From Aestuariibacter sp. A3R04 (GTDB lineage Bacteria > Pseudomonadota > Gammaproteobacteria > Enterobacterales > Alteromonadaceae): a stretch of 64,000 nucleotides of DNA. Made by a program: the position numbers and the translations under genes. A model generated the notes under the pieces. It did no database searches, was not told the DNA's origin, and saw only the letters and a program-made list of their open reading frames with translations. The DNA lies in assembly GCF_018860805.1 (NCBI RefSeq), contig NZ_JAHKQR010000003.1:186001-250000 (forward strand). The letters are read 5' to 3'. Shown here piece by piece: positions 37,397-45,933 of this stretch; positions within the stretch are counted from its first letter, which is position 1; each line of letters starts with the position of its first letter.

Positions 37397-38031
37397 GTTG
37401 CTACTCCAATGGAGCGTCGTATTGCTTCTACCATTGCTCGAGCGCGAATTTCTACTTGCTCGGCAGAGTCCCCCGGGCGAAATAAAGAGCCGGCCAGACC
37501 AACGCCATTGCATCCAGCCTGTAAGTAAGCTTCTACGTTTTCGGCAGATACGCCGCCGACGGCGATGAGTTTGACACTATCGGCGATGACATCCCGAAGC
37601 GCCTTAATTCCACTTGGTCCGATACAGTTCACTGGGTAACACTTTAACCACGAAGCTCCAGCGTGAATTGCTTTGAAAGCTTCTGTTGGGGTTTGATAGC
37701 CGGGTATGGGTTCAATACCTGCTGAAAGCGCGGCTTCTATGACATCACAGTCAGTATTCGGAGAAACGCAGATCTCCCCGCCAGCTTCGGCCACGTCGAT
37801 AACTTGGTTGGGGTTTAATACTGTGCCCGCACCAACTACCATCGCTTCGCCAACTGTCTCCTTTAGCATGGCGATACTGTCATACGGCGAGGGAGAATTT
37901 AGTGGAACCTCAACAATTTTTACGCCTGCACGTAGTAGTGCTTTGCCAATGCTTGGTATGGATGACGTTTCAGCGCCTCGAATAATGGCGATCATTGGGC
38001 ATAACCCAAATGCGTTTTTAATACTAGGCAT
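37393..38031 (-). CDS. dgoA: 2-dehydro-3-deoxy-6-phosphogalactonate aldolase (DgoA-like)
   Basis: A 212-residue class-I aldolase of the KDPG/KDPGal family. Key residues are Glu in IVEVPLNSPSPYDS (the NSP form is typical of DgoA), VGAGTVLNPNQV, the Schiff-base Lys130 in SWLKCYPVNCIGP and AVGGVSAENVEAYLQAGCNG. It splits 2-keto-3-deoxy-6-phosphogalactonate into pyruvate and glyceraldehyde-3-phosphate in the cytoplasm. I chose the ATG at 38031 because AGGAA is correctly placed; a GTG lies four codons upstream. It overlaps the kinase end by 8 bases. Specificity for the galacto form is inferred from the kinase partner. Confidence 0.9.
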   Translation of the reverse strand: MPSIKNAFGLCPMIAIIRGAETSSIPSIGKALLRAGVKIVEVPLNSPSPYDSIAMLKETVGEAMVVGAGTVLNPNQVIDVAEAGGEICVSPNTDCDVIEAALSAGIEPIPGYQTPTEAFKAIHAGASWLKCYPVNCIGPSGIKALRDVIADSVKLIAVGGVSAENVEAYLQAGCNGVGLAGSLFRPGDSAEQVEIRARAMVEAIRRSIGVAT

Positions 38032-38932
38032 GAATTTCCTCACGACATAAATGTAAAGCTAAGAAGCCTGTAGTCAGTGCATCTTTGCTGCTTATATCCC
38101 TGGCCTGATATCCCAGGTGCTTTAAGGCTGTAATGTAGAGTTCACACAGTGCCTGATTACCGATTACTACCACTTCAACGTCGGGAAATTGAGCCATACT
38201 ATCCGATATTTCATGGCCGATAAGAAGCCCTCTGCAATACGCGCTGCATTGCTCTTTGGTATGTGAACGCAATAGATACTGTACCCTGACACCAAACAAC
38301 AACCGCGTCAGTCCTCTACCGTTAGCAGCGCCTTGCTCAACTCCCCGAAGAAAACTATCGTCTGGTGTTATTTTTTCGAGTAATAGTGCTTGCAATACAC
38401 TCTTGCGGGAAAGGCAATCATATAATTCACTGCTCAGCGCTGTGCTGAATTGAGAGATATAGGACCCTGAACAAGTGACCCATTTTGTATGTGTTCCAGG
38501 TATACACAATACGCAATCTTGTTGTTGAGTGGCATTGCGTATCAACGAACCAAAAGCTTCTAGCTCTTCCCCGCGCATAACGTCAGGTTGATCAAAGACA
38601 GATTGGCATTTAAGTCCTGGCACAAGATAGATGGACTTATCGGCAATTTTCGTTAGCGTCAACGACTCAGCAAGTTCATTTATTCTGGTGGGACACGTTA
38701 AATAATCAACGCGTTGCCATCCCAAGTCAGATCCAATCATGCCACTTGCATACCAATGCTCGGATTGCCACCGTTCTGCGAGTTCATGGATAGCGTTGAT
38801 ATAGTCTTCTTTAGTTGCGTGTCCAACACCTACCGGGAATCGCTCCACAGCCAACAAGTAGCCAGATTTATCAAAAGCATAAGCTTGTAACTTACTCGTG
38901 CCCCAATCTAGTCCGACAAATTCAGCTTGCAT
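38024..38932 (-). CDS. dgoK: 2-dehydro-3-deoxygalactonokinase (DgoK)
   Basis: A 302-residue sugar-acid kinase of the DgoK family. The N-terminal phosphate loop is FVGLDWGTSKLQAYAFD, followed by GMIGSDLGW, DVMRGEELEAFGSL, the substrate/ATP motif CIPGTHTKWV and the C-terminal RGLLIGHEI. It phosphorylates 2-keto-3-deoxygalactonate at O6 for the adjacent aldolase. AGGATACATTACC precedes the ATG. It starts 64 bases after the TBDR stop; that gap holds a GC-rich hairpin. Confidence 0.92.
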   Translation of the reverse strand: MQAEFVGLDWGTSKLQAYAFDKSGYLLAVERFPVGVGHATKEDYINAIHELAERWQSEHWYASGMIGSDLGWQRVDYLTCPTRINELAESLTLTKIADKSIYLVPGLKCQSVFDQPDVMRGEELEAFGSLIRNATQQQDCVLCIPGTHTKWVTCSGSYISQFSTALSSELYDCLSRKSVLQALLLEKITPDDSFLRGVEQGAANGRGLTRLLFGVRVQYLLRSHTKEQCSAYCRGLLIGHEISDSMAQFPDVEVVVIGNQALCELYITALKHLGYQARDISSKDALTTGFLALHLCREEIHA

Positions 38933-38960
38933 GGTAATGTATCCTCTGAAGATTCAGCAG

Positions 38961-38985
38961 GCGGCGCTCACTTGGAGAGCCGCCC
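38961..38985 (-). terminator. Hairpin between TBDR and dgoK
   Basis: GGCGGC ... GCCGCC forms a 6-bp GC stem (extendable inside) just after the TBDR stop, without a U-run. As at 24.1 kb, a receptor gene is followed by a hairpin before its metabolic partners, which would let the receptor be expressed more strongly. Confidence 0.45.
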
Positions 38986-38995
38986 ATAAGCTATG

Positions 38996-41641
38996 TTAAA
39001 AGGTATAGCTAAGCCCCACGGTGAAGCGCACTCCGGTTTCAGCCCAAACCCATTGGGTTTCTTTTGTTCCAACGTATTGATCAACTGGGCTGTTCAGTAA
39101 ATTGACCGCCTCGAAATCGACGGCAAGCTTCTCACTAATGTTGTAGCGAAATGACGCATCAAGTGAAGCGAAGTCGTCAACGAATATCGCGGCACCACCA
39201 GCGCCGATGCCATCCACGTATTCATCGCGCCAGTTATACGCCAAGCGTGCGCTAATCGTTTCGTTTTCGAAATAAGCTACGATGTTGAAATTGTTTTCCG
39301 ACAATCCGATAAGTGGTAATTCCTTCCCAGTCCTTGAATTCACCAGGTCTGTTGATGAGTCAATATAGCTATAGTTGATCAGTGTTCCAAAACCATCGAA
39401 GGGCCCTGGAAGAAAGGTAAATGGCTGTTGATAGCTCAGTTCTAATCCTTGTACTTCTCCACCTGTCCCATTGAATTGACGCTGCACTAAGTACGGCGTG
39501 TCTCCAAAACCAGGGAGTACCTCCTGACTGGTTTCCGTGACGATGAAACTGTCCACGTCCTTGAAAAATAAACCTGCGGTAACTGATGTTTGATCTTCGC
39601 CGTACCACTCGAGAGAGACATCGAATTGGTTAGCACGAAACGGTTCAAGATTTGGATTTCCTGCCGTTGCTGCATTCTCTTTTGGATCAACATCTAGTGC
39701 GACAGCCAAATCCCGGCTACTAGGACGAGCGACGACTTCTGAGTACCCGAACCGCAAAAATAAATCGGGGGTTAATTCCATTTTCAGCATAGCGCTTGGC
39801 AAGGCATCGCTGTAGGTATTTTCTATTGATTGGGGAACAAACTCTGTGCCCGAGTCTGCACGCACGGTTGCAACATTGTTTACGGTTGTTTCAGTTTCGG
39901 AGTAACGCACACCGACATTACCCGAAAACGGGATTTGGCCCATATCTCCGTAGAAGTTGACTTTGGCATACGCTGAAAAAATGGTATCGTCGACGCTGTA
40001 AGACAGGGGGTCACTTAACACAGGGCCAGGGCAGTCGGGTTGGTATTGTTTACAAAATCCCCTTCCTAAGCTTGTATCTGGTGCCAGAAACTCTCCAGGA
40101 AAGCTCACATTATTTGCACCTGCCAAAATCCCAGACTGATCTATTGTCAGTGCCAAACCGGTAACGGAAGGATCAGCAGCATTGATGCCTGGTCTGAAAA
40201 CTTGTTCATAGTAATCTTTGCTGAATGACATATCTGCCCATCTAACACCAAATTCGACTGAATCGAATACATCGCCTCCAATCAGATAATCAAAATCAGC
40301 CCGTGCAGAATTTTCCTGATTTTCAAACATAAAGATTCTGTCGAATCCAACGTTGTATACATACAGGCTGGGGTCGAGTACGTTTACATCTGTTGGTAGC
40401 TCAAGGCTCGCAAAGTCCCCACCGCGAAAATCAAACTGTACGTCGTAATTTTCTATTGTCTGCGCGCGCAGAAATTGTTGATCCTCTTCTAATTCAGCTT
40501 TGCTGTGAGCCAGTTCCAGTTCTAAATCCAAAACATCAGATAGAGAAAACTCCCCGCCTATTGCAAGTTGAGTTGTTTGTGATTCAAATCGGGCGTGCAC
40601 AGCATTGCCTTGTATCGGCGCTGCCAAGGTCCCGGCAACTAAACTGTCATTTTCAGAAAATATTGCGGTGCCATTGTAGGCGTCTAAACTGCCAGAAGTT
40701 GGAACCGATAACCAATCGCGGTCATTTTGGTTATCAGAGTCGGTGTAGAATAACTCAAAATAAAGTTTGGACGAGTTTGATGGAATAAACTCTGTAACCA
40801 GGTTTAGTGCCAAATCCTCGCGCTCGTCACGGGATTGCTGATAGCGCAGGTCTGACATGCGATAGGCATCAATACCATCGTTGTTAGGATCGACGCCGGT
40901 CATGGGCACCCAACCACCAAAATTCCAGAATTTGTCTTCAGTGGTATTGCGATTACTCCGAACACCACTAAGTTGTACGCCTAGTGTGTCGTTCATAAAG
41001 CTGTTACTGACTAAAAATGATAGCTTGCCGGTTGAGTCCTCACCCAGCTCGTCATAAGTGAGATCAATTCCTGCTGCCGCTTGAAAGCCTGGATTGTCTA
41101 AAGGCTTTCTTGTTTGTACATCAATTGTACCGCCCAGTGATCCGTCTATTTGGTCAGCGGTAAGTTGTTTAGTAACCACGAGCGCTTTGATTAATTCAGC
41201 GGGCAGGAAGCGCAACACATCTTGGTTTCCCCCTCCGGATGTTGAGTCGTCTACTCCACGGCCGTAGGGGCTAACGTAGGTGCGGCCGTTTATTTCAATT
41301 CTGTTTTCGCGGATGCCGCGAATGGCTACACTAGAGCCTTCGCCTGCCGTTCTTTGAATCTGGACGCCTGATACCCGTTGCAAAGATTCAGCAACGTTTG
41401 TGTCAGGCAACTTGCCGATGTCTTCGGCTACGATAGCATCGATGAAGCGGTTGGAGTCCCGCTTCCGGGCAGCGGCATTCTCGAGGCTACCCCGGATACC
41501 TCGGACTTCAATCGTTTCCACGTCCTGCTCAGTTGCTTGATTACTGTCAACAGCCTGCCCATAACTTTCAGTTGCACAACAAAGTAGCAAAGCTGACGTG
41601 ATGCAATTAATAGTGAAGTTTCTCTTTTTCGTAAATTTCAT
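38996..41641 (-). CDS. TonB-dependent receptor of the galactan locus
   Basis: An 881-residue outer-membrane receptor. I chose the ATG at 41641 because GGAG lies 9 bases before it; the frame continues to 41746 without support. Signal peptide to about TESYGQ. Plug motifs: VETIEVRGIRGSLENAAARK, IVAEDIGKLPDTNVAESLQR and GSLGGTIDVQTRKPLD. The barrel ends FTVGLSYTF. Class and length match oligosaccharide receptors of Alteromonadales. Two IclR-type boxes lie 90-135 bases upstream, linking it to the IclR-SMP-30 protein. It presumably imports galactan fragments. Confidence 0.93.
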   Translation of the reverse strand: MKFTKKRNFTINCITSALLLCCATESYGQAVDSNQATEQDVETIEVRGIRGSLENAAARKRDSNRFIDAIVAEDIGKLPDTNVAESLQRVSGVQIQRTAGEGSSVAIRGIRENRIEINGRTYVSPYGRGVDDSTSGGGNQDVLRFLPAELIKALVVTKQLTADQIDGSLGGTIDVQTRKPLDNPGFQAAAGIDLTYDELGEDSTGKLSFLVSNSFMNDTLGVQLSGVRSNRNTTEDKFWNFGGWVPMTGVDPNNDGIDAYRMSDLRYQQSRDEREDLALNLVTEFIPSNSSKLYFELFYTDSDNQNDRDWLSVPTSGSLDAYNGTAIFSENDSLVAGTLAAPIQGNAVHARFESQTTQLAIGGEFSLSDVLDLELELAHSKAELEEDQQFLRAQTIENYDVQFDFRGGDFASLELPTDVNVLDPSLYVYNVGFDRIFMFENQENSARADFDYLIGGDVFDSVEFGVRWADMSFSKDYYEQVFRPGINAADPSVTGLALTIDQSGILAGANNVSFPGEFLAPDTSLGRGFCKQYQPDCPGPVLSDPLSYSVDDTIFSAYAKVNFYGDMGQIPFSGNVGVRYSETETTVNNVATVRADSGTEFVPQSIENTYSDALPSAMLKMELTPDLFLRFGYSEVVARPSSRDLAVALDVDPKENAATAGNPNLEPFRANQFDVSLEWYGEDQTSVTAGLFFKDVDSFIVTETSQEVLPGFGDTPYLVQRQFNGTGGEVQGLELSYQQPFTFLPGPFDGFGTLINYSYIDSSTDLVNSRTGKELPLIGLSENNFNIVAYFENETISARLAYNWRDEYVDGIGAGGAAIFVDDFASLDASFRYNISEKLAVDFEAVNLLNSPVDQYVGTKETQWVWAETGVRFTVGLSYTF

Positions 41642-41727
41642 TGCCTGGTGCTCCATTTGTTTCCAAGTACTGAAGTTGTGAGTGCCAAAGTGCCTCGTTC
41701 TCATTGTATTAACAAAGTTATTACACT

Positions 41728-41742
41728 TGGAACAAAGTTTCA
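41728..41742. promoter_or_regulatory. IclR-type box before TBDR (one mismatch)
   Basis: TGGAA-CAAAG-TTTCA, followed by ACATGT. The same order occurs at 42981-43001 (TGGAA-N5-TTCCA then ACATGT). It departs from TGGAA-N5-TTCCA by one base in the right arm. Confidence 0.55.
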
Positions 41743-41761
41743 ACATGTAAAATCCACATTA

Positions 41762-41776
41762 TGGAAAAAAGTTCCA
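41762..41776. promoter_or_regulatory. IclR-type box before TBDR (perfect arms)
   Basis: TGGAA-AAAAG-TTCCA, an inverted repeat with the same 5-5-5 layout as the site at 42981. It lies between the end of the enolase-superfamily gene and the TBDR start, so the TBDR can have its own regulated promoter inside the operon. Confidence 0.6.
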
Positions 41777-41782
41777 TTTTTT

Positions 41783-42940
41783 TCAAAATGCGGGCTTTAC
41801 TGGAAACCAGGTTGGCTTAGATGAATCTAAATATGCGCCCACTATGTCTGTAACCTGATATTGGAGGATCTTTTCTATTTGAGGCTCAACTCCCAGGCCT
41901 GGCGATTCAGGGACACGATAGGATCCGTTCTCGATTCGAAGTGGATTGGCGACGATGTCGTCTGCGAGGTAGTGACGTTCCGTATCAATAGATACCGACA
42001 TATTGGGGATAGAAGCAGCCAGGTGCAGATAAGCAGCCTGAGCAATGCTCATTTCTCCACCGCTATGCAGTGAGAGCGGGATGCCAATTGATTCTGCAAC
42101 CCCGGCGGCTTTTATTGTTTGCCAGCAACCTCCTGCCTCTTGAGGGTCTAGCAGTATGACGTCAGCGGCCTCCATCCTAATGATGTTTCCAACGTCTTCT
42201 AAGGTATAAGCGCTCTCGTCTAATGCAATCGGAACAGACTGGCTTTGTCGCAATTTCGCATGACCAACTAAGTCATCGAGTTGCAGTGGTTGTTCAGCAT
42301 AAGACAGATCGTAAGCTGATAGTTTTGCTAGCATTCTTTTCGCTGTACCAGGTGTCCATGCACCATTAATATCAACACGCAGTTCGTTATTACCGATCAC
42401 ATTTCTAACTGCTTCAGTTACTTCAACATCTGCGCGTTCACTAAATCCAATTTTAGCCTTAAAGGACGTATAGCCAAGGTCGAGAAAGTACTTTGCTTTC
42501 TCTGCTACGGCGACAGGGTCGGGGAGGAACAGATAAGCTGACGCGTGTATTTCTTTGCGCCATGCACCGCCCCACAATTTATATAATGGCTGATGGGTTA
42601 TTTTCCCCAATGCGTCCCACATGGCCATTTCCATTGCTGACATTGCCATAACAGCAGCGCGCTTGTGGTGATAATAGCCAGCGCCTAGCACATGTCGGGT
42701 GAAGCGTTCAATATCTGAAACCGGATACCCTATCGCAAGGGGAGCGACGACTTTTTCAAATACGGCTTGCACTGTATCTATGAGGCAGATCGATTCCCCC
42801 CATCCAATGGTTCCATCTTCCGTTACTATTCGAACAATGAGTCGTGTTGTACCAATCCTACGGCCTGAAGCCCATAGTATTTCTTCGTTAAATGGCATGC
42901 GAATGAGCCAGTGTTTTACTTCAGTTATTATCATTTTCAT
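41783..42940 (-). CDS. Enolase-superfamily (mandelate racemase/muconate-lactonizing) sugar-acid dehydratase or cycloisomerase
   Basis: A 385-residue TIM-barrel enzyme. The base motif KxK is Lys161-Ala-Lys163 (SFKAKIGF). Metal ligands are Asp190 (RVDING), Glu216 (YAEQPL) and Asp241 or Glu242 (ALDES). Asp265 (ILLDPQEAGG) and His292 (LSLHSGGEMS) can form the Asp-His dyad of acid-sugar dehydratases. In this context it should convert an aldonate, such as galactonate, into 2-keto-3-deoxygalactonate for DgoK. A 3,6-anhydrogalactonate cycloisomerase, also of this superfamily, is the main alternative. AAAGGAATAA precedes the ATG. First gene of the long minus-strand operon, divergent from the IclR-lactonase gene. 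Confidence 0.82.
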   Translation of the reverse strand: MKMIITEVKHWLIRMPFNEEILWASGRRIGTTRLIVRIVTEDGTIGWGESICLIDTVQAVFEKVVAPLAIGYPVSDIERFTRHVLGAGYYHHKRAAVMAMSAMEMAMWDALGKITHQPLYKLWGGAWRKEIHASAYLFLPDPVAVAEKAKYFLDLGYTSFKAKIGFSERADVEVTEAVRNVIGNNELRVDINGAWTPGTAKRMLAKLSAYDLSYAEQPLQLDDLVGHAKLRQSQSVPIALDESAYTLEDVGNIIRMEAADVILLDPQEAGGCWQTIKAAGVAESIGIPLSLHSGGEMSIAQAAYLHLAASIPNMSVSIDTERHYLADDIVANPLRIENGSYRVPESPGLGVEPQIEKILQYQVTDIVGAYLDSSKPTWFPVKPAF

Positions 42941-42980
42941 TTATTCCTTTTGGTGAGTTTTCACTCAGCATAAAATAAAA

Positions 42981-42995
42981 TGGAAATTATTTCCA
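42981..42995. promoter_or_regulatory. IclR operator TGGAAATTATTTCCA in the divergent promoter
   Basis: A perfect 15-base palindrome (TGGAAAT-T-ATTTCCA). It equals the published E. coli IclR consensus TGGAAATNATTTCCA as I remember it. It lies between the dehydratase gene and the IclR-SMP-30 gene, 41 bases before the first and 65 before the second start codon. TTCCA-ACATG-TGGAA overlaps it to the right. Confidence 0.75.
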
Positions 42996-43059
42996 ACATG
43001 TGGAATACTTTTGTTAAATATATTGTCATCCACTTGTGTACCTGGAGCAATCTGCGATA

Positions 43060-44832
43060 ATGGAACAATTAAAGGTGATTAACGGTAGTAAACTCATGAA
43101 TAATGAGCGCGAAGCTTGGGGTAAAGTTCTGGCAAACAGCGATGAAGAGGAAAACAGCAAAGTTCCAATTCCGGGAACGCAAGCTTTGTGGAAAGGGCTC
43201 ACTATTCTCAAACTGATATCAGAATCTCCCAAAGAGTTAAGATTCAGCGATTTGATGGATGTATCAGGGCTGCCTAAAGGAACACTTCATAGAATCTTAC
43301 AGGCGTTAGTGGAATTTCGGTTGCTGAGATATGATCAGAACGAACAAACTTATAAGCTCGGCACGCGGTTGTTCGAGATGGCGCACAAGGTGTGGAGCGG
43401 TTTTGATCTGCGCGGTGCTGCCGACCCTGAACTTCAGCGTTTGCAGCGATTGTCAGTTGAAACGTCGCGGCTGGGCATCATTGATGACGGTGGTGTACTT
43501 ATTATAGACCAAAAGGAGTCGCCCAATCCTTTGCGGCTTGAATTAGGCGTGGGAAAGAAAGTGCAATTGCATGCCAGCGCGATGGGTAAAGCGATTTTGG
43601 CTCATTTACCACCCACTGAATTAGCTGAAACCCTCAGTACATTAGAACTGACCCGTTTTTCTGCGAACACCATTACTAACTTCAGCGAGTTTACTCGACA
43701 TCTTGACCTGGTGAAAGCCAGAGGTTATGCCATTTCCGTTGAAGAACAGTTTCTGGGAGTGAGTTCTGTATCTGCACCAATCCTGGACTATTATGGAAAG
43801 CCAATTGGTGCTGTTTCAATCGTGGGGGGCAGCTACAGTCTCTCCATTGAGCGTCTGCACAGTTTAGGTCGTGAAGTTATCGAGTCCGCTCGCCGTATTG
43901 CCGGAAATGTAGGCGAGAGCTATATGTCCATTGCCAATAAACGGCGACCGTCCATTACCGGGTCGAATCGCTGGGATTGTGTTGTATCGTGTGATGCTTT
44001 TCTCGGTGAAGGTCCACATTGGAATGAGGAAAAGCAACATCTTGAGTGGGTCGATATCCTCGAACCGTCTGTGCATGTCTCGCTCCCAGAAATAGGGCAA
44101 GATAGCAGCTTTCATGTACCTGAAATTATCGGAGCGATCGTTCCACGTCGACGAGGTGGTCATGTCGCTGTAACACAATTAGGCTATCGAGCGGTAGATC
44201 TTGCAAAAGGAGAGATGTCAACATTAGCAACGCCTGATGATATGGATGGTTGTCGCTTCAACGATGGCAAATGCGATCCTAAAGGCCGGTTTTGGGCAGG
44301 AACACTTGCGTTAGATGCCGCTCCCAACAAAGGTGGCCTGTATTGCCTGGAGCCTAGTGGAAAATTGCGAAAGGTGCTGTCGAATCTCCACATCTCCAAT
44401 GGTTTGGGATGGAATGCAGATGCATCCAAGATGTATTTAGCCGACTCAGGTAAGCGCGAAATATATCAGTTTGACTATGACCTGGCCGCGGGTAGCTTAT
44501 CGAATAAGAAACTGTTTGCTAAATTGAGCGAAGAAGATGGGTCTCCTGATGGCATGGCTATCGATGCGGAAGGTGGTGTCTGGTGTGCAATTTGGGATGG
44601 TTGGAAAGTCATCCGTTTTGACGCAGATGGCATCATTGACCGCGTAATTGATCTACCTGTGCCCAGGCCCACTAGTTGTGCTTTTGGAGGTAAGGATCTA
44701 AAAACACTTTACGTTACATCAGCAAGAATCCGTTTGTCCGCTGAAATGTTAGCGGAAGCGCCACTGTCAGGCTCTGTATTCGCGTTGGATGTTGGCGTTA
44801 GTGGCGTACCCGTATCGACCTTTGCAGGGTAA
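43060..44832 (+). CDS. IclR transcriptional regulator fused to an SMP-30/gluconolactonase domain
   Basis: A 590-residue fusion. Residues of about 30-285 form an IclR protein: winged helix LKLISESPKELRFSDLMDVS then GLPKGTLHRILQALVEFRLL, and effector domain with LHASAMGKAILAHLPP and SVSAPILDYYGKPIGAVSIV. Residues of about 300-590 form an SMP-30 lactonase propeller with its metal ligands: Glu in FLGEGPHWNEE, Asn in LHISNGLGWN, Asp in GSPDGMAID. The enzyme half thus looks active, hydrolysing a sugar lactone to the aldonate for the dehydratase. No frameshift separates the halves. ATG at 43060 is chosen; a GTG at 43036 and an ATG at 43096 are alternatives. An IclR operator sits upstream. Confidence 0.87.
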   Translation: MEQLKVINGSKLMNNEREAWGKVLANSDEEENSKVPIPGTQALWKGLTILKLISESPKELRFSDLMDVSGLPKGTLHRILQALVEFRLLRYDQNEQTYKLGTRLFEMAHKVWSGFDLRGAADPELQRLQRLSVETSRLGIIDDGGVLIIDQKESPNPLRLELGVGKKVQLHASAMGKAILAHLPPTELAETLSTLELTRFSANTITNFSEFTRHLDLVKARGYAISVEEQFLGVSSVSAPILDYYGKPIGAVSIVGGSYSLSIERLHSLGREVIESARRIAGNVGESYMSIANKRRPSITGSNRWDCVVSCDAFLGEGPHWNEEKQHLEWVDILEPSVHVSLPEIGQDSSFHVPEIIGAIVPRRRGGHVAVTQLGYRAVDLAKGEMSTLATPDDMDGCRFNDGKCDPKGRFWAGTLALDAAPNKGGLYCLEPSGKLRKVLSNLHISNGLGWNADASKMYLADSGKREIYQFDYDLAAGSLSNKKLFAKLSEEDGSPDGMAIDAEGGVWCAIWDGWKVIRFDADGIIDRVIDLPVPRPTSCAFGGKDLKTLYVTSARIRLSAEMLAEAPLSGSVFALDVGVSGVPVSTFAG

Positions 44833-44845
44833 GGAGCAGTTAACT

Positions 44846-45610
44846 ATGGACGTAACCTATACAGATCTGGCTAACAAAACCGTTTTGATTTCTGGCGGTG
44901 CTGGCGGAATAGGAGCGGCAACAGTGCTGCGCTTTTGCCAACAAGGCGCGAAAGTCGCTTTTGTTGACATTAGTCTGGCTGGGTGCCAGGCGACCGTTGA
45001 CTATGTTTCTGATAAAACCGGCATTGTGCCACTTTTTGAAGTGTGTGATCTGCGTGATATTCCAGCCACACGCCAAGCGGTAAATAAACTGAATGAAAAA
45101 GTGAATTCATTTGATGTACTAGTTAATAATGCCGGGCATGATGAGGCGCATAATTTTGAGCAAGTTACACCAGAATACTTTGATGATCGAGTCAGTGTAA
45201 ACTTGAGGCACCAGTATTTTTTAGCGCAGCAACTTGCTGTATCCATGCGTGAAAAAGGTAGCGGAAGTATCATCAATCTAGGTTCGATTTCCTGGATGCT
45301 CGGGGTTGAGGGGGTTTCGATATACACGACGTTAAAATCTGCCGTTGTTGGGCTGACGAAATCGCTAGCGAGGGAGCTAGGGCACAACAATATCAGGGTG
45401 AATTCTATTGCACCGGGATGGGTATTAACAGAGCGACAACTAGAAAAAGCGCGTCAATACCCTGAAAAGCTTGATGCCTACTTGCAACGCCAGTGTATTA
45501 AGGAGCATCTCAACCCGGACGATATTGCTCGCTTGTGTCTATGGCTAGCTTCCGAACAAAGCGCCCGTCTTACCGGGCAAACCATAATCTATGATGGAGG
45601 TGTAGTGTAA
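44846..45610 (+). CDS. Short-chain dehydrogenase/reductase, probable sugar dehydrogenase
   Basis: A 254-residue classical SDR. NAD(P) motif SGGAGGIGAATVLRF, NNAGHDEA, catalytic Ser in LGSISWML and Tyr-x-x-x-Lys in YTTLKSAVVGLTKSLAREL, then IRVNSIAPGWVLT. Asp in FVDIS after the second strand favours NAD over NADP. AAGGAG precedes the ATG at 44846, 13 bases after the IclR-lactonase stop. It most likely oxidises galactose, or a related imported sugar, to the lactone used by the adjacent SMP-30 domain. Confidence 0.85.
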   Translation: MDVTYTDLANKTVLISGGAGGIGAATVLRFCQQGAKVAFVDISLAGCQATVDYVSDKTGIVPLFEVCDLRDIPATRQAVNKLNEKVNSFDVLVNNAGHDEAHNFEQVTPEYFDDRVSVNLRHQYFLAQQLAVSMREKGSGSIINLGSISWMLGVEGVSIYTTLKSAVVGLTKSLARELGHNNIRVNSIAPGWVLTERQLEKARQYPEKLDAYLQRQCIKEHLNPDDIARLCLWLASEQSARLTGQTIIYDGGVV

Positions 45611-45933
45611 GTTGATATTAAATGTGTTTTTCAACGCCTTTAACCTGCGATAGCGGTTTTATTAACTGCACTTTTGGGGCTATTTTTAGCATAGTAATCA
45701 CTTCGAATTTGCCATGGCCCCTGATGTCTTCTCGTTTTGCTACTTCTCTCTGGACGCAAAACATACTGTTCAGTGTCTCATCTACAACCTGACACCTTGT
45801 CCGTATCAGAATCTGACCCAATGATTTCAGGTGTATTATTGGTATTTACTAACTTATTTTTATATTGAATTTGTTACTTTTTAACATTAAGATGGATTTA
45901 TCTGTTCCGGATATTTAGTGAGGCATACAAGAA
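45611..45933. other. 323-base intergenic region between the galactan and D-amino-acid loci
   Basis: No gene that I can support. A 67-codon open frame on the minus strand (45618-45821) has no recognisable similarity and no clear ribosome site; it might be a small protein or a remnant. The right half (45830-45933) is AT-rich and should hold the promoter of the D-serine dehydratase gene, with GAGG before its ATG. Confidence 0.4.

Noticed and set aside
40393..40788. 131-codon plus-strand open frame inside the galactan TBDR
   Set aside because: Shadow frame within a well-supported barrel coding sequence.
45618..45821. 67-codon minus-strand open frame in the intergenic gap
   Set aside because: No recognisable family, no convincing ribosome site; kept only as a note in the gap entry.
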